A stretch of DNA of 23,644 nucleotides from the IMG/VR virus record IMGVR_UViG_3300017613_004222, positions 1-23,644 of that record; one strand, 5' to 3'. The notes beneath the pieces were generated by a model. It searched no databases, was not told the origin of the DNA, and worked only from the letters and a program-made list of their open reading frames with translations. Shown piece by piece: positions 21,628 through 23,644 of this stretch. The stretch is from a virus. Both the position numbers and the translations under genes were made by a program. The first letter of the stretch is position 1. The number at the start of each line of letters is the position of its first letter.

Positions 21628-22392
21628 ATGGTAGATGCAAATTCAACATATTCAACCACAAAAGATACTTTCCAAGATCCGGAAGATGACAAAGACGTCT
21701 ATGAGGCAGATTATCTCGTTAAGCTTCATAACGTCCTGATCGCCATGCAGAATGCTTTAGGGACAGAGATAGAAGGGACAACAACTGATTTAAAAACACG
21801 ATTAGCAAGATGTTTGTCTGATGATGGATCTATGAGGCAGGGGACCTCTTTCCCTTCATCTCCAAACGAGGGGGATTTCTTCTACAGGGCAGATGAAAAT
21901 GTTATGTACATCTATAATGGCTCTTCATGGGATGCTCAGGGGCAATCTTTAAGCAATTTAGCGTTTTGCTACCAAAGAGGTGGCTCTAATCATGCAGCTG
22001 CATCTCATGGTTTACTTGATCCTGGAACGGTAGAACATCATGATGGATCCAATATAATAGTTTCCCCTGTTTGGGCAGTTTTTGGCAATACCTATCGAAC
22101 GATTATCACTGGAAAATTTAAAAAGTTGGCAGGAGTCAATACCGTTACTGTGTATGCGAAAATATTATCAAAAAATAGCAATGCTTCTTATTATGTTTCC
22201 GTTGAAGCCAATATTGGCGGTCAGAGTGCATCTCAATCAGGATCAACGACAAGCACGGCCTGGGAGTGGATTAGTTTTAATGTTGATGTCTCTAGCTTAA
22301 CAGATGGATCCATCTATGATGTTACCATTAAATTGAAACATTCAACAGCCAGAGTCGCCTATATGGATTCGATTATTGGGTTTACAAGTTAA
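21628..22392 (+). CDS. Tail fibre / receptor-binding-like protein
   Basis: The 254-residue product starts behind AAGGAGA. Residues about 1-60 hold an ordinary fibre-like start (DVYEADYLVKLHNVLIAMQNALG). Around 75-101 is FPSSPNEGDFFYRADENVMYIYNGSSW, a short trimeric-fibre motif also present in the signal-peptide fibre upstream. The C-terminal part (about 110-254) is a beta sandwich (TYRTIITGKFKKLAGVNTVTVYAKILSKN, SASQSGSTTSTAWEWISFNVDVSSLTDGSIYDVTIKLKHS) of the kind that binds sugars or proteins. It follows the hub gene, the usual place for the receptor-binding protein. Confidence 0.72.
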   Translation: MVDANSTYSTTKDTFQDPEDDKDVYEADYLVKLHNVLIAMQNALGTEIEGTTTDLKTRLARCLSDDGSMRQGTSFPSSPNEGDFFYRADENVMYIYNGSSWDAQGQSLSNLAFCYQRGGSNHAAASHGLLDPGTVEHHDGSNIIVSPVWAVFGNTYRTIITGKFKKLAGVNTVTVYAKILSKNSNASYYVSVEANIGGQSASQSGSTTSTAWEWISFNVDVSSLTDGSIYDVTIKLKHSTARVAYMDSIIGFTS

Positions 22393-22413
22393 TTTTGGGA
22401 GGTTGAGAATAAA

Positions 22414-22794
22414 ATGTCAAGTTTCACAGAAAAATTAATAGTCAGCAAAATTTCAAACAAGTATTGGGAGGTTGAGCGATCGTTTGAGTATTATGTGGGA
22501 GAAGAGAGTAATCCAGAATATATTGAGGTTCCTGCAGGGTTTAAAACCGATTTTGCAAGTGTTCCCAGAATGCTATGGAATATAATCCCCCCAGACGGAA
22601 ATTATACCCAGGCAGCCGTTTTGCACGATTATATGTATTTTAGGCAACTATTTAAAAGATCGAAATGCGATAAGATATTTTTAGAAGCTATGGAAGTTTT
22701 GAAAGTCTCATTATGGAAACGAAAAATAATGTATCAGTCTGTAAGATTATTCGGCTGGATAGGATGGGGGAGACATGATAAAAAGAATAATTGA
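22414..22794 (+). CDS. DUF1353 protein
   Basis: The 126-residue product starts behind GGGAGGTTG and shows the DUF1353 marks: VPAGFKTDFASVPR (39-52) and QAAVLHDYMY (66-75), with a C-terminal RLFGWIGWG. This family occurs at the end of tail modules in many phages; its function is not known. The conserved aspartates and histidine (D46, H71, D72) could form a site. The end overlaps a small basic peptide gene by 20 bases. Confidence 0.88.
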   Translation: MSSFTEKLIVSKISNKYWEVERSFEYYVGEESNPEYIEVPAGFKTDFASVPRMLWNIIPPDGNYTQAAVLHDYMYFRQLFKRSKCDKIFLEAMEVLKVSLWKRKIMYQSVRLFGWIGWGRHDKKNN

Positions 22795-22870
22795 AAAAAT
22801 TAAAAAGCTAAAAATTAAATTGTGGTTCAGTCGAAAGTCTGTAGGGGTTAAGAAGGAAGTTAAGTTTTAA
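22775..22870 (+). CDS. Possible 31-residue basic peptide
   Basis: An ATG inside the end of the DUF1353 gene, with a GGGGGAGA just upstream, opens a 31-residue frame, MIKRIIEKIKKLKIKLWF..., ending in TAA. The peptide is very basic and its first half would make an amphipathic helix. Its opening resembles that of the gene at 23092 (MVKTIKKIFKKS). Size is small, but the binding site and overlap favour real translation. No family is recognised. Confidence 0.45.
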   Translation: MIKRIIEKIKKLKIKLWFSRKSVGVKKEVKF

Positions 22871-23061
22871 AGATTAAGCTAGATTGTATTGTAACCGGTT
22901 TTTATAGTTCTAGACTAGAAATTGTAGAAATACTTGCAAATAAATTTGACAAATCCAGGCATATTGGTGTAATATGCAACCAAATTACAAATAAAGATAA
23001 GATGGTAATAGATAGTAAATTTGATCTATTCGCCCCCTGCGCATTGAAAAGAAACATTTAA
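22864..23061 (+). pseudogene. Open frame without a standard start; possible gene remnant
   Basis: A frame is open for 65 codons through this gap (KIKLDCIVTGFYSSRLEIVE, then ILANKFDKSRHIGVICNQ, then MVIDSKFDLFAPCALKRNI) without an ATG, GTG or TTG at its head; the only ATG is 19 codons from the end (23002). The sequence reads like mixed helix and strand, not the low-complexity product of random A+T-rich DNA. It overlaps the strong promoter described next, so at most one of the two readings is likely to be important now. It may be the decayed end of a lost gene. Confidence 0.25.
22908..22977 (+). promoter_or_regulatory. Strong sigma70-type promoter with palindromic operator-like sites
   Basis: A perfect -35 TTGACA (22946-22951) is followed after 18 bases by TAATAT (22970-22975); TGTAAT at 16 bases is an alternative. 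A perfect inverted repeat, GCATATT-GGTGT-AATATGC (22959-22977), covers the -10 box, and TTCTAG-A-CTAGAA (22908-22920) lies 25 bases upstream of the -35. Transcription would start near 22982 and enter the gene at 23092 after a leader of about 110 bases. This is the only near-consensus promoter I see in the window, and the repeats suggest repressor control. Confidence 0.7.
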
Positions 23062-23091
23062 TATTTTATACTCTCCCTAGCGGAGGTAGTC

Positions 23092-23322
23092 ATGGTAAAA
23101 ACAATAAAAAAAATTTTCAAAAAAAGTCCTTTTGTAAGGGGCATGGTGAGAATTATTGATCTAGGGTGTACTTTAGACAAAGATTCTCTTTTTGCAGACT
23201 ATTTTGAAATAACTGAATCTCAGAGAAGTTGTAATGAGTGGTCTGCCGTTGGAAATGACATTAGAACTGCTATCGCTAAATACGGGAAAGAATTGTCTCA
23301 TGTCGAAACAAAAACGCAATAA
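23092..23322 (+). CDS. Small phage protein, unknown function
   Basis: The 76-residue product starts behind GCGGAGGT. It has a basic opening helix (MVKTIKKIFKKSPFVRGMVRII) and an acidic middle, then WSAVGNDIRTAIAKYGKE (about 48-65), a phrase of the W-x-AVG-x-D-x-R-x-A type that occurs in small phage proteins encoded near the lysis region. It is the first gene after the strong promoter and overlaps the DUF2335 gene by 23 bases. No function is known. Confidence 0.7.
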   Translation: MVKTIKKIFKKSPFVRGMVRIIDLGCTLDKDSLFADYFEITESQRSCNEWSAVGNDIRTAIAKYGKELSHVETKTQ

Positions 23323-23644
23323 TAGTTTTCCTCCAAAAAAAGTTCAACCTCAAAATAATCCTAAAAATCCACAAGTTCTTACAAAGACAGCTGTGTATAG
23401 TGGTCCCATACCTGATCCATCTACTTTAGCAGGGTATGAAAATATTCATGAAGGTGCTGCTGGTAGGATATTAACAATGGCTGAGAATGAAGCAAATCAT
23501 CGACATTCAATTGAGAAACGACATCTTGGAGGAGTTATCAATAATGAACGTATTGGAATGTGTTGTGGTTTGTTTGTATGTCTTGTCGCGTTATGTGGAG
23601 GTTTTTATTGTGTCCTGAACGGACTCCTGCTGCAGGTACTATAA
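23300..23644 (+). CDS. DUF2335 membrane protein, C-terminus apparently frameshifted
   Basis: The 114-residue product, from an ATG at 23300, has a polar, proline/asparagine-rich start, then the DUF2335 core: VYSGPIPDPSTLAGYENIHEGAAGRILTMAENEANHRHSIEK (32-73). A membrane helix follows (about 87-106, CCGLFVCLVALCGGFYCVL). Members normally continue from LNG into a second glycine-rich helix. Here the frame runs LNG-LLLQVL and stops at the window's last base. One frame over, the DNA from 23623 reads TPAAGTI, which fits the expected continuation. A one-base loss near 23621-23623, or a sequencing error, is likely. The frame is open further upstream, but only as a shadow of the previous gene. The function of the family is unknown. 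Confidence 0.8.
   Translation: MSKQKRNNSFPPKKVQPQNNPKNPQVLTKTAVYSGPIPDPSTLAGYENIHEGAAGRILTMAENEANHRHSIEKRHLGGVINNERIGMCCGLFVCLVALCGGFYCVLNGLLLQVL

Noticed and set aside
1-23644. CRISPR arrays, tRNA genes, insertion sequences, attachment sites
   Set aside because: No regularly spaced repeats, cloverleaf-like segments, transposase frames or paired end repeats were seen on either strand by eye; a tRNA or att scan could not be run.

Overview
This window is one continuous, plus-strand block of a tailed (siphovirus-type) phage or prophage. It carries the packaging, head, tail and tail-tip genes, plus the start of an accessory region. The DNA is A+T-rich by eye. The standard bacterial code is used: TGA, TAA and TAG all end genes. 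Most genes have clear GGAGG-type ribosome binding sites or overlap their neighbour by 4 to 10 bases. No integrase, repressor, replication gene, tRNA, CRISPR array or host gene is visible, so lysogeny and host cannot be decided. A Sec-type signal peptide on one fibre-like protein only says that the host is a bacterium with ordinary protein export.

Layout. 1-2409: a DUF5131 (phage Gp37/Gp68-like) gene; a non-coding stretch with a G-rich patch and a 114-bp imperfect tandem repeat; a ParB-domain/DNA methyltransferase fusion; and two perfect hairpins just upstream of the terminase genes. 2410-5182: Nu1-like small terminase, GpA-like large terminase and a zinc-ribbon protein. 5183-5451: a non-coding gap ending in a strong intrinsic terminator. 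5452-10735: gpW-like joining protein, lambda-type portal, S49 protease with a nested scaffold, a capsid cement/decoration protein, the major capsid protein and a small unknown. 10799-14023: an inserted cassette with an Ig-like BppU-type protein, a small unknown, a 760-residue fibre-like protein with an N-terminal signal peptide, and a one-helix membrane protein. 14020-17384: head-tail joining and tail proteins, ending in a G/GT-type chaperone pair joined by a textbook -1 frameshift signal. 17385-22794: tape measure, a Dit with an apparent carbohydrate-binding domain, a Tal-like hub, a fibre-like protein and DUF1353. 22775-23644: small genes behind a strong promoter with palindromic operator-like sites, ending in a DUF2335 gene whose C-terminus looks frameshifted.

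The head genes follow phage lambda order (Nu1-A-W-B-C/Nu3-D-E-FII-Z-U-V-G/GT-H). The tail tip (Dit/Tal) is of the kind best known from siphoviruses of Gram-positive hosts. The points most worth following up are the frameshift signal at 17082-17131, the tandem hairpins at 2281-2340, the exported fibre cassette inside the head module, the duplicated leader before the methyltransferase, and the terminator placed directly before gpW.
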